Assembly (NCBI GenBank): GCA_030834445.1 | Contig: JAURFC010000003.1 | Location: 1 to 64,000 of the forward strand | Source of the DNA: Bacillota bacterium | GTDB taxonomy: Bacteria; Bacillota_I; Bacilli_A; RFN20; CAG-826 | Direction of reading: 5' to 3' | DNA length: 64,000 bases | Shown here: positions 28,849-41,247 of the stretch, piece after piece | How the letters are laid out: every line of letters starts with the position of its first letter | How positions within the stretch are numbered: the first letter of the stretch is position 1 | Notes under the pieces: model-generated | The model's input: the letters and a program-made list of their open reading frames with translations, nothing else | Database searches by the model: none | What the model was told of the DNA's origin: nothing | Made by a program: the position numbers and the translations under genes

Positions 28849-31800
28849 ATGGCAAAAGCAACAACGAAGACGACAAAAAAAGTTAAAGTAGGTCGCGATA
28901 ATCCCGCGTTAACATCCCCATTAAAAATTGGGGTGGGTGGGGAACGTAATTATAAGGAAATGGATAACAATCGAGTGAATTACTCGAAGATTTCTGGAAC
29001 CTTACCGTTACCCAACCTTGTGGAAGTCCAAACCCAATCGTACCAATGGTTATTGGAACAAGGGTTGCATGAAGCATTACGCGACATTTTCCCGATTGAT
29101 AATTATGCAGAAACATTAACCTTAGAATATTTAGGGTTCCGTTTTGATGCACCCGCTTATTCGTATTTAGAATGTAAAGACCGTGATATGACGTATTCGG
29201 TTCCTTTACGTGTCAATTTACGATTGATTTTTAAAGAAGATGGCAACATCAAAGAATCCGAAGTTTTCTTAGGGGATTTCCCTTTAATGACCGACTCCGG
29301 AACCTTTATTGTCAATGGGGTTGAAAAAGTCATCGTCAGCCAAATTCGTCGTTCTCCTGGTGCGTATTTATCGAAGTCGATGGATAAAACCGGTAAATTC
29401 CTTTTCAAAGCGGACCTCATTCCGATGCGCGGAACGTGGTTAGAATTTGAATCGGATGCCAAAGATGTTTTATCGGTCCGTATTGACCGTCAACGTAAAA
29501 TGTACGCGTCTATCTTCTTAAAAGCCTTGTTAGCAATCGATGAATCGACCTTAGAAGGATCCAATAAAGAACAACGTACGTTAGATTACGCCAAAAAACT
29601 TCAACAACTCATCGTGGATTTATTTGGTGAAAAAGAAATTCTTTTAAACACCCTGAATAAAGACGTCGATACCACGACCACCAACTTAGCGCTCAATTCG
29701 ATTTTTGCCAAAATGAAACCGGGAGAACCTCGTACCGATGACGGGATCACTAATTTCTTAGTGCAAAAATTCTTTGATGCGAAACGGTATAACTTAGGCA
29801 TGGCTGGACGTTATAAATACAGCAAAAAATTAGGCGTGTATAACCGACTTCATGGCCGTGTACTTGCCGAAGATTTAATCGATGCCAATGGCGAAGTTCG
29901 TTTCGCCAAAGACACACTTTTAACCAAAGAAATCGTGGAAGGTCTACGCCAAGAACGTTTCTTTGAACAAGGCGCACATCAACTCACCTTAACAGTCAAT
30001 AGTGACCTTCACCCGGCAGCCAATGTCAATCTTGTCAAAGTCTATCCCAATGAAAAGAAAGAAACGATTGCCCATATCGTAGGAACAGATCTCAATCTCA
30101 CCGATGAAACCGTCACCATTCCTGATATGCTTGCCACGTTCTCCTATTTCTTAAACCTCATGGATGGTTTTGGCGACACCGATGATATTGATCACTTAGC
30201 CAACCGTCGTATTCACTCGGTGGGTGAACTCATTCAAAACCGTTTCCGTTTAGGCTTATCCAAAATGGCGAAATCCATTCGGGAAAAAATGTCGATTTCT
30301 GACATTACGAATGTAACCCCACAAAGCTTGGTGAACATTAAACCCTTAACGGCACAAATTAAAGAATTTTTCTCAACCGATCCTTTGGCCCAATTCATGG
30401 ATCAAACCAATCCCTTAGCCGAACTTGCCAATAAACGTCGTATTTCGGCGTTAGGAAGCGGCGGGATTAAACGTGACCGTGCGTCCTTTGACGTCCGTGA
30501 CGTTCACTTCTCTCACTATGGTCGTATTTGTCCGATTGAAACCCCTGAAGGTCAAAACATCGGGCTCATTACCAACCTGGCCACCTATGCCAAAGTTAAC
30601 CATTATGGTTTCATTGAAACACCATACCGAAAAGTCAATCAAAAGACGGGTAAAGTCTTAGAAACAACCGAATACCTATCAGCCGAACAAGAACGTCCGT
30701 TTATCATCGCCCAAGCCTCCAATAAGTTGAATAAAGATGGTAGCTTTGTCGATGAACGTGTCGTTGCCCGTTTCAATGGGGATAACATTTTAGTGTCACC
30801 CCATGAAGTTGATTACATGGATGTTTCACCAAAACAAGTCGTCTCGGTGGCCTCAGCCTGTATTCCTTTCTTGGAAAATGACGATACGACACGTGCCTTG
30901 ATGGGTGCTAACATGCAACGTCAAGCATTACCGTTACTGAAACCACAAGCACCGTTTGTTGGAACCGGGATGGAACACTCCATCGCCCGTGACTCCGGTC
31001 TTGCTGTGATTGCTGCCCATGACGGGGTGGTGAACTATGTGGATAGCCGCTCGGTGACCGTTAAGTCGGATGCCGATGGTCAAGATGTTTCCTATCCTTT
31101 ACAAAAATTCAACCGTTCCAACCAAGGAACATGCATTAACCAAGTTGCAATTGTTAAACCCGGACAAAAAATCTTAGCCGGGCAAATTCTTGCCGACGGT
31201 CCGGCGATGGATCAAGGCGATTTAGCACTTGGTCAAAACGTGACCATCGCCTTTATGACCTGGAATGGTTATAACTATGAAGACGCGGTCATCATGTCAG
31301 AACGTCTTGTCAAAGATGATGTGTATACCTCGATTCATATCGAAGAACACACGCTTGAATGCCGTATGACCAAACTTGGTAAAGAAACGATTACCCGTGA
31401 TATTCCTTCGACTTCCGAAGAAGCCAAAGCGTTCCTCGATGAACGCGGGATTATTATTCCCGGTGCAGAAGTCAAAGAAGGCGATATTCTCGTTGGTAAA
31501 ACCACGCCAAAAGGTCAAACCGAACCCTCCAGTGAAGAAAAATTACTTCGCGCGATTTTCTCGGAAAAAACCAAAGATGATAAAGATTCCTCCCTCCGTG
31601 TTCCGCATGGTGGAGCAGGGATTGTTTTAGATGTCAAAATCTTCTCGCGTGAACGCGGCGATGAACTCGCGCCCGGTGTCGAAGAAGTTGTCCGTGTGTA
31701 CATCGTTCAAAAACGGAAGATCTCCGAAGGGGATAAGATGTCCGGACGTCACGGGAACAAAGGGGTTATTTCACGCATTCTTCCAGTAGAAGATATGCCC

Positions 31801-32547
31801 TTCTTACCGGATGGGACACCCGTCGATATTATGTTAAACCCGTTAGGGGTTCCAAGCCGTATGAACATTGGTCAAATTCTTGAAATCCATTTAGGGATGG
31901 CCGCCAAAAAACTCGGCATGAAAATTGCGACCCCTGTCTTTGATGGGATTACCAATAGCGAAATCATGGACCTTATGAAAAAAGCTGATCTCGATGAAGA
32001 TGGTAAATCCATCCTCTTTGATGGTCGTACCGGGGATGCGTTTGATGAACGTATTTCCGTCGGGGTCATGTACATGATTAAACTCGTCCACATGGTCGAT
32101 GATAAATTACATGCTCGTGCGACCGGACCGTATAGCTTAGTCACCCAACAACCATTAGGTGGGAAAGCACAAAATGGGGGTCAACGTTTCGGGGAAATGG
32201 AAGTCTGGGCACTTGAAGCGTATGGGGCTGCCAATACCTTGCAAGAAATCCTTACCATTAAATCCGATGACCGTGTCGGTCGTCGTAAGACGTATGAAGC
32301 GATCATTAAAGATCGTGACATCCCGAACCCAGGAATTCCTGAATCGTTTAAGGTTCTCCAAAAAGAACTGCAAGCGTTGGCAATTGATGTCCGTCTTTAT
32401 GACGAAACCAACCAAGAAATGGATATGGAACAATTATCCAAACAAGCGCTTGCCGAGGAACGTAAGATTAATTCCTCCATTCGCGCGATTACCTCAGAAT
32501 CCGTGATCGATTTCAATGAAAACGACATGGTCGATGAAGAAGAATAA
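28849..32547 (+). CDS. rpoB: RNA polymerase beta subunit
   Basis: [75 protein letters not shown]. Confidence 0.99.
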   Translation: MAKATTKTTKKVKVGRDNPALTSPLKIGVGGERNYKEMDNNRVNYSKISGTLPLPNLVEVQTQSYQWLLEQGLHEALRDIFPIDNYAETLTLEYLGFRFDAPAYSYLECKDRDMTYSVPLRVNLRLIFKEDGNIKESEVFLGDFPLMTDSGTFIVNGVEKVIVSQIRRSPGAYLSKSMDKTGKFLFKADLIPMRGTWLEFESDAKDVLSVRIDRQRKMYASIFLKALLAIDESTLEGSNKEQRTLDYAKKLQQLIVDLFGEKEILLNTLNKDVDTTTTNLALNSIFAKMKPGEPRTDDGITNFLVQKFFDAKRYNLGMAGRYKYSKKLGVYNRLHGRVLAEDLIDANGEVRFAKDTLLTKEIVEGLRQERFFEQGAHQLTLTVNSDLHPAANVNLVKVYPNEKKETIAHIVGTDLNLTDETVTIPDMLATFSYFLNLMDGFGDTDDIDHLANRRIHSVGELIQNRFRLGLSKMAKSIREKMSISDITNVTPQSLVNIKPLTAQIKEFFSTDPLAQFMDQTNPLAELANKRRISALGSGGIKRDRASFDVRDVHFSHYGRICPIETPEGQNIGLITNLATYAKVNHYGFIETPYRKVNQKTGKVLETTEYLSAEQERPFIIAQASNKLNKDGSFVDERVVARFNGDNILVSPHEVDYMDVSPKQVVSVASACIPFLENDDTTRALMGANMQRQALPLLKPQAPFVGTGMEHSIARDSGLAVIAAHDGVVNYVDSRSVTVKSDADGQDVSYPLQKFNRSNQGTCINQVAIVKPGQKILAGQILADGPAMDQGDLALGQNVTIAFMTWNGYNYEDAVIMSERLVKDDVYTSIHIEEHTLECRMTKLGKETITRDIPSTSEEAKAFLDERGIIIPGAEVKEGDILVGKTTPKGQTEPSSEEKLLRAIFSEKTKDDKDSSLRVPHGGAGIVLDVKIFSRERGDELAPGVEEVVRVYIVQKRKISEGDKMSGRHGNKGVISRILPVEDMPFLPDGTPVDIMLNPLGVPSRMNIGQILEIHLGMAAKKLGMKIATPVFDGITNSEIMDLMKKADLDEDGKSILFDGRTGDAFDERISVGVMYMIKLVHMVDDKLHARATGPYSLVTQQPLGGKAQNGGQRFGEMEVWALEAYGAANTLQEILTIKSDDRVGRRKTYEAIIKDRDIPNPGIPESFKVLQKELQALAIDVRLYDETNQEMDMEQLSKQALAEERKINSSIRAITSESVIDFNENDMVDEEE

Positions 32548-32560
32548 GGAGGACATGAAC

Positions 32561-35500
32561 ATGGTCGGTATTAACAAAATTTCAAAAATTCGTGTCAGTC
32601 TCGCCTCCCCTGAAGCTATTCGTGGCTGGTCCCATGGGGAAGTTTTAAAACCAGAAACGATCAACTATCGTAGTCAAAAGCCAGAAATGCAAGGGCTTTT
32701 CTGCGAAAAGATATTTGGTCCTAGCAAAGACTATGAATGCCACTGCGGAAAATACAAAAAACAACGTTATGTCGGTGTGGTTTGTGAAAAATGTGGTGTG
32801 GAAGTCATGACCAAAGATGCCCGTCGTGAACGCATGGGCCATATTGAACTTGCCACCCCGTGTGCCCATATTTGGTATGTCAAAGGCATTCCTTCGCGTA
32901 TTGCCTTGATTTTAGACATTAACGCAAAGCAACTTGAAGAACTCGTCTACTTAGTCGGTTCCACACTTATTTGTTTAAATCCTGGTAATTCCTCGATTTT
33001 AAAATATCGTCAAGTCATTGATGAAAAAACGGGGCGTGTCGATTTTGTCTCCGTCATCAAAGAATTCCAAGGCAACTTAGAAGGCTATGAAGCGGCGCGT
33101 GCCGAAGAACTCATTAGCAAACTTGAAAACCGTTCTGAGCCGATTAACTTTGAAGTGATTACCAACTTCATTCGTAAACACATTGGTGCGGAATTTGGCG
33201 AAGGGGCCGAAGCGATTAAACGCCTTCTCAAAGAAGTGGATTTAGATCAAGAATTCAACCTCATTAATGAAGAACTCGCCGGGGCCACAAGCCAACGTCA
33301 CGCGAAGTTACTAAAACGTTTAGAAATCATTGAAGCCTTACGTCAATCCAACAACCGTCCTGAATGGATGATTTTAGATGTTTTACCGGTTATCCCACCG
33401 GATTTACGTCCCATGCTTCAACTCGATGGAGGCCGTTTTGCGACCTCGGATCTTAATGATCTTTACCGACGTCTGATTGCCCGTAACCGTCGTTTAAAAA
33501 ATCTCATTAATATGAATGCGCCAAGCACAATGTTACGCAACGAAAAGCGCATGCTTCAAGAAGCGGTTGATGCGCTCATTGATAATGGTCGCCGTGGCAA
33601 ACCGGTGTTATCGTCCGGTGGTTCGGGTCGCGAACTCAAATCGCTCTCGAGTGCCTTAAAAGGGAAACAAGGGCGTTTCCGTCAAAACTTACTCGGTAAA
33701 CGTGTCGACTACTCGGGTCGTTCCGTTATCGCCGTTGGTCCCGAACTCAAAATGTACCAATGTGGCTTACCACGTGAAATGGCGATTCAATTACTTAAAC
33801 CGTTTATTGCCTCCTTACTCATTGATCGTGGCTATGCGAATTCGCACAAACAAGCAGAAAAGAAAGTCGATGCATATGATGAAGTGGTCTTCGATATTCT
33901 TGAAGAAATCATTTCCTATCATCCCGTCTTACTCAACCGTGCCCCGACGCTTCACCGTTTAGGGATTCAAGCATTCCAACCGAAGCTCGTTGAAGGTCGT
34001 GCGATTCGTTTACATCCGCTCGTGTGTACCGCCTTTAACGCCGACTTTGACGGTGACCAAATGGCCGTTCACGTTCCGTTAAGTAAAGCGGCACAAGAAG
34101 AAGCGATCAATCTCATGCTTGCTTCCAACAACATCTTAGGTCCAAAAGATGGTTTACCGATTGCCACCCCGTCGCAAGACATGGTTATTGGTAACTTCTA
34201 TCTCACGATGGAAAATACCAAACAATGGTTCTTAAAGAAAGCAGAAAAAGCGGCTCAAGAAGGGCGTGAAATTACCGCAGAAATGTACCAACTTTGGGCA
34301 GCCAATGAAGGTAAGGTATTCCGCGATGTTCAAGAAGTGCGTCTTGCCTATCAAACCAAGCAAGTTCACTTACACACCCGTATCGCCTTACCGGGTGCGG
34401 CTCTCAAGAAAACAGGCTTTACGCCGGCGATGAATGAAGGCTACTTATTGACCACGGTCGGTAAAGTCTTCTTCAATAATATTTTCCCGAATGATTTCCC
34501 GTATTTAAACAATAAAAACACGACGAACTACAAAGTCGATTTAGACGAATACTTTGTTCCCAAAGGGACCAATATTCCTGAAGTGATTGCGAGCCGTCCT
34601 TTACTCACGCCGTTTGGTTCCAAAGACTTATCGGCGATTATTAAAGAAGTGTTTGCCCGTTATGGCACCTCACAAACCTCGGTCATTCTCGACAAGATGA
34701 AAGACCAAGGGTTTGAATTCGCGACCGTCTCCGGCTTAACCGTGGCGCTTTCCGATATCGTTAAACTCGATAACAAGAAAGACATCATCGCCGAAGGGGA
34801 TCGCCGTGTGGATGAAATCACCGAACAATTCGAACAAGGGTTGCTCACGGATGAAGAACGTTATAACCTCGTCGTCCAAATTTGGAAAGAAGATGTGCAA
34901 AAGAAAATTGCCTCCTCTGTTATGGACCTCATGGCCAATAAAAACGACAATCCGCTCAACATCATCTTTAACTCCGGTGCCCGTGGGAAAGCGTCTAACT
35001 TTAACCAGCTCATTGGGTATCGTGGTTTAATGTCCAAGCCGAACGGAAAGTATATCGAATTACCGATTCGTTCTTCCTTCCGTGAAGGGTTATCGATTTC
35101 CGAATTCTTTATCGCCACCCACGGTGCGCGTAAGGTCGGTGCCGATACCGCTTTAAAAACAGCCGACTCGGGGTATTTAACCCGTAAACTCGTGGACGTC
35201 TCACAAGATGTCATTATTCGTGAAGCCGACTGTGGTACCGACCATGGGACGAATGTCTACGATATTCGTGATACCTCCCGTGACACGGTCATCACTCCCT
35301 TATTCAGTCGATTAGTGGGACGTTTCCCCGTGCGTGATGTCGTCGATCCTAAAACGGGCGAAGTGCTTGTTTCAAGCGACCGTCTCATGGATGAAAAAGA
35401 TGCAAAACGCATCGTCGACGCTGGCGTGACCGACGTGGAAATCCGCTCCGTGCTTGGTTGTGAAACTAAGGGCGGGATTTGCCAAAAATGTTATGGTCGT

Positions 35501-36445
35501 AACCTTGCTAACGGTCGCCTTGTCGACTTAGGGGAAGCCGTTGGGATTATGGCCGCTCAATCGATTGGGGAACCAGGAACCCAGTTAACCATGCGTACCT
35601 TCCACGAAGGAGGTGTTGCAGGTCGTAACATCACCGACGGGTTGCCGCGTGTTGGCGAAATCTTTGAATCGCGTCGTCCCAAAGGGGAAGCCGTCATTGC
35701 TTCCATTTCTGGGAAAGTGACGAATGTCGAAGAAATTAATGGTCGTTACCAAGTCACGATTCAAAATGATCTGGATACGATGACCTACGACACACCATTT
35801 GGTGCACGTTTACGTGTCAAACTTGACCAAACCGTGGCCGCGGGTGCCAAAATTTCCGAAGGGGCGATTTATCCAAAAGATTTACTCAAATTTGCGGATA
35901 TGAACGCCGTCCAAAAATACATCATTAAAGAAGTCCAAAAAGTGTATCAATCCAACGGGGCCAGCATTGCCGATAAACACATCGAAGTCATTATTCGTCA
36001 AATGACGCGTAAGATTCTTATTATCGATGGCGGGGATACGGATATGCTCACCGGTTCGAAAGTGGATATTACCACCTTTACCGAAAAGAACGAAGTCGCC
36101 TTACTTTCGGGCAAGACACCAGCGGTCGGGGTTCCACGTTTATTGGGAATCACCAAAGCGGCTTTAGAAACCGAATCCTTCCTTTCCGCGGCCAGCTTCC
36201 AAGAAACGACCAAAGTTCTTACCGATGCGGCCATTCGCGGTAAAACCGATACCTTACATGGGTTGAAAGAAAATGTCATTACCGGGAAACTCATTCCTGC
36301 CGGACGGGGTTTACTCGATAAAGATGTTCAATCGGAAAAAGTCGATGCCTTCTCGGTGGAAGAATCGATGCGTCGCATTAAAGCCAACTATCGTTCTAGC
36401 GATGAACAATGGATGGAAAAATTCGACGATTTCTTAGACGATTAA
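32561..36445 (+). CDS. rpoC: RNA polymerase beta' subunit (start corrected)
   Basis: [23 protein letters not shown] zinc finger; [24 protein letters not shown] upstream of 32561. Confidence 0.99.
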   Translation: MVGINKISKIRVSLASPEAIRGWSHGEVLKPETINYRSQKPEMQGLFCEKIFGPSKDYECHCGKYKKQRYVGVVCEKCGVEVMTKDARRERMGHIELATPCAHIWYVKGIPSRIALILDINAKQLEELVYLVGSTLICLNPGNSSILKYRQVIDEKTGRVDFVSVIKEFQGNLEGYEAARAEELISKLENRSEPINFEVITNFIRKHIGAEFGEGAEAIKRLLKEVDLDQEFNLINEELAGATSQRHAKLLKRLEIIEALRQSNNRPEWMILDVLPVIPPDLRPMLQLDGGRFATSDLNDLYRRLIARNRRLKNLINMNAPSTMLRNEKRMLQEAVDALIDNGRRGKPVLSSGGSGRELKSLSSALKGKQGRFRQNLLGKRVDYSGRSVIAVGPELKMYQCGLPREMAIQLLKPFIASLLIDRGYANSHKQAEKKVDAYDEVVFDILEEIISYHPVLLNRAPTLHRLGIQAFQPKLVEGRAIRLHPLVCTAFNADFDGDQMAVHVPLSKAAQEEAINLMLASNNILGPKDGLPIATPSQDMVIGNFYLTMENTKQWFLKKAEKAAQEGREITAEMYQLWAANEGKVFRDVQEVRLAYQTKQVHLHTRIALPGAALKKTGFTPAMNEGYLLTTVGKVFFNNIFPNDFPYLNNKNTTNYKVDLDEYFVPKGTNIPEVIASRPLLTPFGSKDLSAIIKEVFARYGTSQTSVILDKMKDQGFEFATVSGLTVALSDIVKLDNKKDIIAEGDRRVDEITEQFEQGLLTDEERYNLVVQIWKEDVQKKIASSVMDLMANKNDNPLNIIFNSGARGKASNFNQLIGYRGLMSKPNGKYIELPIRSSFREGLSISEFFIATHGARKVGADTALKTADSGYLTRKLVDVSQDVIIREADCGTDHGTNVYDIRDTSRDTVITPLFSRLVGRFPVRDVVDPKTGEVLVSSDRLMDEKDAKRIVDAGVTDVEIRSVLGCETKGGICQKCYGRNLANGRLVDLGEAVGIMAAQSIGEPGTQLTMRTFHEGGVAGRNITDGLPRVGEIFESRRPKGEAVIASISGKVTNVEEINGRYQVTIQNDLDTMTYDTPFGARLRVKLDQTVAAGAKISEGAIYPKDLLKFADMNAVQKYIIKEVQKVYQSNGASIADKHIEVIIRQMTRKILIIDGGDTDMLTGSKVDITTFTEKNEVALLSGKTPAVGVPRLLGITKAALETESFLSAASFQETTKVLTDAAIRGKTDTLHGLKENVITGKLIPAGRGLLDKDVQSEKVDAFSVEESMRRIKANYRSSDEQWMEKFDDFLDD

Positions 36446-36466
36446 TTCGCGTATTCTATAATTAAG

Positions 36467-36494
36467 AAAAGAGGGTGACATCACCCTCTTTTTT
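36467..36494 (+). terminator. Terminator after rpoC
   Basis: AAAGAGGGTGA-CA-TCACCCTCTTTTTT. Confidence 0.9.
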
Positions 36495-36506
36495 CATGGA
36501 TAAATT

Positions 36507-36515
36507 TGCTACAAT
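36507..36515 (+). promoter_or_regulatory. Extended -10 promoter of the M6 protease gene
   Basis: TGC-TACAAT, 6 nt before ATG; -35 weak. Confidence 0.55.
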
Positions 36516-36521
36516 ACGAAT

Positions 36522-38015
36522 ATGTTAAAGACCTTCTTACTCGGTATTAGTTTGGTGGGTGTTAGTGTGCTATCGACTGCGACCACCTCCACATTCACCC
36601 CTACTTCCTATGATCTAACGTATCGCGACATTCGCACGTATGAAGGCTATCGCACGGCCACACCTTCAATGGGCGAAGTTCCCGTGCTCGTGATTCCCAT
36701 TTCGTTTTCAGATTATGCGTGTGATGCGTTAGAAAAAGGCTGTGAAGGGACCAAGGAGGATATTCACACCACGTTTTTTGGTGAAGCAGACGACCTTCGC
36801 TGGCATTCTGTGAGTAGTTTTTATCACACCTCCAGTCATGGACAACTTTCCTTAACCGGTATGGTCACGGACTGGTATACGCCTGAGATTACGGCCGTGG
36901 CATTATCCAATCAATCGGGATTACTCAATAGCCGCATCACCAATCCTGCGATTCAATGGTTTAAAGAAACCTATCAAACCACTGGTGTGGAATTTGATAC
37001 CGATGATGATGGGTATTTGGATGCCGTTTATTTTGTCTATTCCGTCGATTTTGATCCTAACGATGAGGCGTTTGGAACCCAGAAGGATGTTTTCTGGGCC
37101 TTTGTTTCCTATATTGGGGGTCTTGCTAATCCAAGTAATCCTTCGATGTTTCATTATGGATGGTCGAGTTATCAATTTATGTATAACGATGGGGTGATTG
37201 AGCGTAGTGAAAATGGCAAGTTCCTCTTTGATGAAGATAATGATCCTTTGTTTGAACCTTACCGTGATGAATTCGGTGAACTTGAAGTCAATGCCCATGT
37301 CTTTATTCATGAATTTGGTCATCTCTTCGGTTTAGAAGATTATTACTCCTATGATCGAAGTCTCGGCGATTGGGGACCGTTAGGAGGCCTCGATATGATG
37401 GATTTTAATGTAGGTGATCATAATCCCTTTTCCAAGAGTTTGTTAGGTTGGACGTTTCCAACCGTGGTGACAGGCACGACAACCCTGACCTTATCGGCCT
37501 TTCAAGATACCGGTGAATTTTTGTTATTAACACCAGAATATGAACATACGTTATTGGATGAATATCTTCTGGTGGAATTGTATACCCCGACCGGCTTGCA
37601 TCAAAAAGATGCGACCGAAGCGTATGCGGGTCGTTATCCTCGTCAATTTACGGAACCGGGTTTGAAGATTTATCATGTCGATGCGCGTGTCGGCGAATAT
37701 TTATTGCAAGATGGACGCTGGCAATTCACGCGGTATGTCACCGAAGCGCCTCAGCGTAGTAATACACGTTATGATATTGCGCATGCCAATACCGCCTCGC
37801 GGAGCCTGAATCCTAATTTCAAATTGATCCATCTATTAGAGTCATCCGGTAAAAACACGTTTATCAATGGGGGATTTGCTACGAATGCTACCCTTTTCCA
37901 ACCGGGAGATCAGTTAGACAATTACCGTTTGAATGAAGATATTTTACTCGGTTATCGCCTTGAGGTTTTATCTTTACAAAATAATACAGTGACCTTAGCG
38001 ATTACGAAGGTATAA
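36522..38015 (+). CDS. Secreted M6-type (immune inhibitor A-like) zinc metalloprotease
   Basis: Signal peptide MLKTFLLGISLVGVSVLSTA; HEFGHLFGLEDYYSYD HExxH zinc motif; GLDMMDFNVGDHNPFSKSLLGW. Confidence 0.85.
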   Translation: MLKTFLLGISLVGVSVLSTATTSTFTPTSYDLTYRDIRTYEGYRTATPSMGEVPVLVIPISFSDYACDALEKGCEGTKEDIHTTFFGEADDLRWHSVSSFYHTSSHGQLSLTGMVTDWYTPEITAVALSNQSGLLNSRITNPAIQWFKETYQTTGVEFDTDDDGYLDAVYFVYSVDFDPNDEAFGTQKDVFWAFVSYIGGLANPSNPSMFHYGWSSYQFMYNDGVIERSENGKFLFDEDNDPLFEPYRDEFGELEVNAHVFIHEFGHLFGLEDYYSYDRSLGDWGPLGGLDMMDFNVGDHNPFSKSLLGWTFPTVVTGTTTLTLSAFQDTGEFLLLTPEYEHTLLDEYLLVELYTPTGLHQKDATEAYAGRYPRQFTEPGLKIYHVDARVGEYLLQDGRWQFTRYVTEAPQRSNTRYDIAHANTASRSLNPNFKLIHLLESSGKNTFINGGFATNATLFQPGDQLDNYRLNEDILLGYRLEVLSLQNNTVTLAITKV

Positions 38016-38021
38016 TTTTAC

Positions 38022-38050
38022 TTGCATTTTCAAGGACCCTTCCTTATAAT
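38022..38050 (+). promoter_or_regulatory. Sigma-A promoter of rpsL-rpsG-fusA
   Basis: TTGCAT - 17 nt - TATAAT. Confidence 0.8.
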
Positions 38051-38103
38051 CGTAAGCGTGTCGACTCGAAGCCCAAAAAGGGCTTTTAAAAATGGTCACC
38101 ATT

Positions 38104-38131
38104 ATACACCCGGTATTGTGTATCAATACGG
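38104..38131 (+). promoter_or_regulatory. rpsL 5' UTR with two mutually exclusive hairpins
   Basis: ATACAC/GTGTAT (38104..38123) versus CCG(G)TATTG/CAATACGG (38110..38131), next to the SD. Confidence 0.45.
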
Positions 38132-38145
38132 TAAAAGGAGAATCT

Positions 38146-38574
38146 ATGCCAACGATTAGTCAACTCGTTCGTAAAGGCCGTCAAAATCCGGTCTACAAAT
38201 CCAAATCTCCCGCGTTAGGAAAACGCTGGAACTCGCTTGCTAAGCGTAGTTTGGATCAAGCCTCTGCGCAAAAACGTGGCGTTTGCACCCGTGTGGGTAC
38301 GATGACGCCGAAAAAACCAAACTCCGCGCTTCGTAAGTATGCCCGTGTCCGTTTATCCAACGGATTTGAAGTCACCGCCTACATCGGGGGTGAAGGTCAC
38401 AACTTACAAGAACACAGCACGGTCCTCATCCGTGGGGGACGTGTCCCGGATTTACCAGGGGTTCGTTACCACATCGTCCGTGGAACACTCGATACCGCTG
38501 GGATTGAAAAACGTCGTCAAGGCCGCAGTCTTTATGGAACAAAACGTCCTAAAAAAGCTGCGAAAGCCGGATAA
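38146..38574 (+). CDS. rpsL: 30S ribosomal protein S12 (start corrected)
   Basis: [51 protein letters not shown]. Confidence 0.98.
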   Translation: MPTISQLVRKGRQNPVYKSKSPALGKRWNSLAKRSLDQASAQKRGVCTRVGTMTPKKPNSALRKYARVRLSNGFEVTAYIGGEGHNLQEHSTVLIRGGRVPDLPGVRYHIVRGTLDTAGIEKRRQGRSLYGTKRPKKAAKAG

Positions 38575-38592
38575 GAACAGGAGATATAGTAT

Positions 38593-39063
38593 ATGCCACG
38601 CAAAGGAAGTGTTGCGAAACGTGACGTCTTACCCGATCCAATTTACAATTCCAAATTGGTCACACGTTTAATTAACAAAATTATGATTGATGGGAAACGT
38701 GGAATTGCCCAAAACATTTTGTATCATGCCTTCAAAAAGATTGAAGAAAAGTCAGGAAAACCTGCGATGGATGTCTTCGCGACCGCGATGGACAACATCA
38801 TGCCGGAAGTGGAATTAAAAGCCCGCCGTGTGGGTGCGAGTAACTACCAAGTTCCGATCGAAGTCACCGGGGCGCGTAAAACAACCTTAGGATTACGTTG
38901 GTTAGTGTCCTACGCCCGTTTACGCAATGAAAAAACCATGGAAGACAAATTAGCGAATGAAATCATAGATGCCGCGAATAATTCGGGTGCATCCGTGAAG
39001 AAACGTGAAGATACGGTGAAAATGGCCGAAGCTAACAAAGCTTACGCCCATTACCGCTGGTAA
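38593..39063 (+). CDS. rpsG: 30S ribosomal protein S7
   Basis: [31 protein letters not shown]. Confidence 0.98.
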   Translation: MPRKGSVAKRDVLPDPIYNSKLVTRLINKIMIDGKRGIAQNILYHAFKKIEEKSGKPAMDVFATAMDNIMPEVELKARRVGASNYQVPIEVTGARKTTLGLRWLVSYARLRNEKTMEDKLANEIIDAANNSGASVKKREDTVKMAEANKAYAHYRW

Positions 39064-39075
39064 AAAGGAGATCGC

Positions 39076-41160
39076 ATGTCAGAACGTAAATACGACTTTG
39101 ACCATACCCGTAATATTGGGATTATGGCGCACATTGATGCGGGTAAAACGACCACTACCGAACGTATTCTTTATTACACCGGTAAAATTCATAAAATTGG
39201 TGAAGTCCACGAAGGCGCTGCCACCATGGATTGGATGGTCCAAGAACAAGAACGTGGGATCACGATTACCTCAGCGGCTACCACTGCTTTTTGGAAGGGT
39301 TACCGCATTAACGTTATCGACACCCCAGGACACGTTGACTTCACGGTTGAAGTGGAACGTTCCTTACGTGTTTTAGATGGTGCTGTTACCGTTTTAGATG
39401 GTAAAAACGGGGTTGAACCACAAACCGAAACCGTTTGGCGTCAAGGAACCAAATATCGTGTTCCACGCATTGTCTTTGCCAATAAAATGGACGCAATTGG
39501 TGCCGATTTCGATATGTGTATCGAAACACTCCATTCCCGTCTAGCGGCGAATGCGGAAGCCGTGCAATACCCCATCGGGATTGAATCCAACTTTAAAGGC
39601 ATCATTGATGTCATTAAACAAATTGCGTATACCTACTCCGATAACCGGGATGAAGCTCCCATTCCTGCAGAAATTCCTGCTGAATTAAAAGAAAAAGCGG
39701 CGCAACTCAAACAACGTCTTCTCGAAGCGATTGCCGCCTTTGATGATGACTTCATGATCAAAGTCCTCGATGGACAACCGGTTACCGAAGAAGAGATCAA
39801 AACCGTCATCCGTAAGGGTGTTTTAAAAGGCGAATTCTTCCCTGTCCTCTGTGGCTCGGCGTATAAAAACAAAGGGGTGCAATTACTCCTTGATGCGGTT
39901 ATTGACTACTTACCAAGTCCCACCGACATTGAACATGCTGAAGGGACTTTAAATGACGGAACGAAAGAAGAAGTCATTCCTGATGATGCTAAACCCGTTG
40001 CCGCTTTAGCCTTTAAAATCGCCACCGACCCTTTCATTGGTCGTCTAGCGTATGTCCGTGTTTATACCGGAACCTTAAAGTCCGGTTCTTATCTCATTAA
40101 CACCACCAAAGGGGTGAAAGAACGTATCGGTCGTGTCGTCTTAATGCACGCGAACCACCGTGAAGAAGTCGATGAACTCCACGCGGGGGACATCGGTGCA
40201 GTTGTCGGTTTAAAGAGCACGACGACTGGGGACACCTTGTGTGATGAAAAGCATGAAATTTTATTAGAAAAAATGGAATTCCCTGCCCCTGTTATCGAAC
40301 AAGCGGTGGAACCAAAAACCAAAGGCGATCAAGAAAAGATGTCGGTTTCGTTAATGAAACTTGCTGAAGAAGATCCAACCTTCCGTGTTTCCACGAACTC
40401 AGAAACCGGCCAAACGATTATCGCGGGTGTTGGTGAACTTCACCTTGATATTATTGTTGACCGTTTACGTCGTGAATTTGGTGTCAACGTCAACGTTGGA
40501 GCACCGCAAGTGGGTTACCGTGAAACGATTAAAGGTCAAGCTGAATGTGAAGGGAAATATATCAAACAATCCGGGGGTCGTGGTCAATATGGGCACGTCT
40601 GGATTAAGTTTGAACCGAACCCAGGCAAAGGCTTTGAGTTCGTGGATGCCGTCGTCGGGGGTTCTGTCCCACGCGAATATATTAAACCAACCATGGAAGG
40701 TTTAAAGGATGCGCTTGAACGTGGTGTCGTCGCAGGTTATCCTGTTATCGATGTCAAAGCGACCTTATTTGATGGCTCGTCCCACGATGTCGACTCTTCC
40801 GAAGGTGCCTACCGCATCGCGGCAAGTATGGCCTTACGTGAAGCAGCGAAAAAATGCGCGCCAGTGATTCTTGAACCGATCATGAAAATTGAAGTGACCG
40901 TTCCGGAACAATACTATGGGGACGTGGTGGGTGATATTGCCCGTCGTCGAGGCCAAATGACAGGGGATTCCCAACGTGGAAACGCCAAAGTCGTTGAAGC
41001 CGATGTCCCGTTAGCAGAAATGTTTGGTTACGTCACCGATTTACGTTCGTTTACGCAAGGTCGCGGTAACTATACGATGCAATTCTCACATTATGGTGAA
41101 ACCCCACGCTTTGTCGCGGATGAAATCATCAAAAAAGCAGGCGTCAAAGCCGACTCGTAA
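39076..41160 (+). CDS. fusA: Elongation factor G
   Basis: [52 protein letters not shown]. Confidence 0.99.
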   Translation: MSERKYDFDHTRNIGIMAHIDAGKTTTTERILYYTGKIHKIGEVHEGAATMDWMVQEQERGITITSAATTAFWKGYRINVIDTPGHVDFTVEVERSLRVLDGAVTVLDGKNGVEPQTETVWRQGTKYRVPRIVFANKMDAIGADFDMCIETLHSRLAANAEAVQYPIGIESNFKGIIDVIKQIAYTYSDNRDEAPIPAEIPAELKEKAAQLKQRLLEAIAAFDDDFMIKVLDGQPVTEEEIKTVIRKGVLKGEFFPVLCGSAYKNKGVQLLLDAVIDYLPSPTDIEHAEGTLNDGTKEEVIPDDAKPVAALAFKIATDPFIGRLAYVRVYTGTLKSGSYLINTTKGVKERIGRVVLMHANHREEVDELHAGDIGAVVGLKSTTTGDTLCDEKHEILLEKMEFPAPVIEQAVEPKTKGDQEKMSVSLMKLAEEDPTFRVSTNSETGQTIIAGVGELHLDIIVDRLRREFGVNVNVGAPQVGYRETIKGQAECEGKYIKQSGGRGQYGHVWIKFEPNPGKGFEFVDAVVGGSVPREYIKPTMEGLKDALERGVVAGYPVIDVKATLFDGSSHDVDSSEGAYRIAASMALREAAKKCAPVILEPIMKIEVTVPEQYYGDVVGDIARRRGQMTGDSQRGNAKVVEADVPLAEMFGYVTDLRSFTQGRGNYTMQFSHYGETPRFVADEIIKKAGVKADS

Positions 41161-41174
41161 GTAGTGAATAATCG

Positions 41175-41203
41175 TTGATTTTCATTTACACTTACGCTAA
41201 TAT
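41175..41203 (+). promoter_or_regulatory. Sigma-A promoter of tuf
   Basis: TTGATT - 17 nt - TAATAT. Confidence 0.65.
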
Positions 41204-41247
41204 ATGATAGTTAAACCATAAAAGGTAAAACATAAAAGGAGAAATTT

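Noticed and set aside
32555-32560. Alternative rpoC start MNMVGINK at 32555 and the longer ORF-track start at 32516
   Set aside because: SD spacing and conservation favour the ATG at 32561; the longer form overlaps rpoB without support.
38160-38300. Extra residues in S12 ([28 protein letters not shown])
   Set aside because: An insertion at this place is normal in Firmicutes S12; streptomycin-site motifs ([17 protein letters not shown]) look ordinary.
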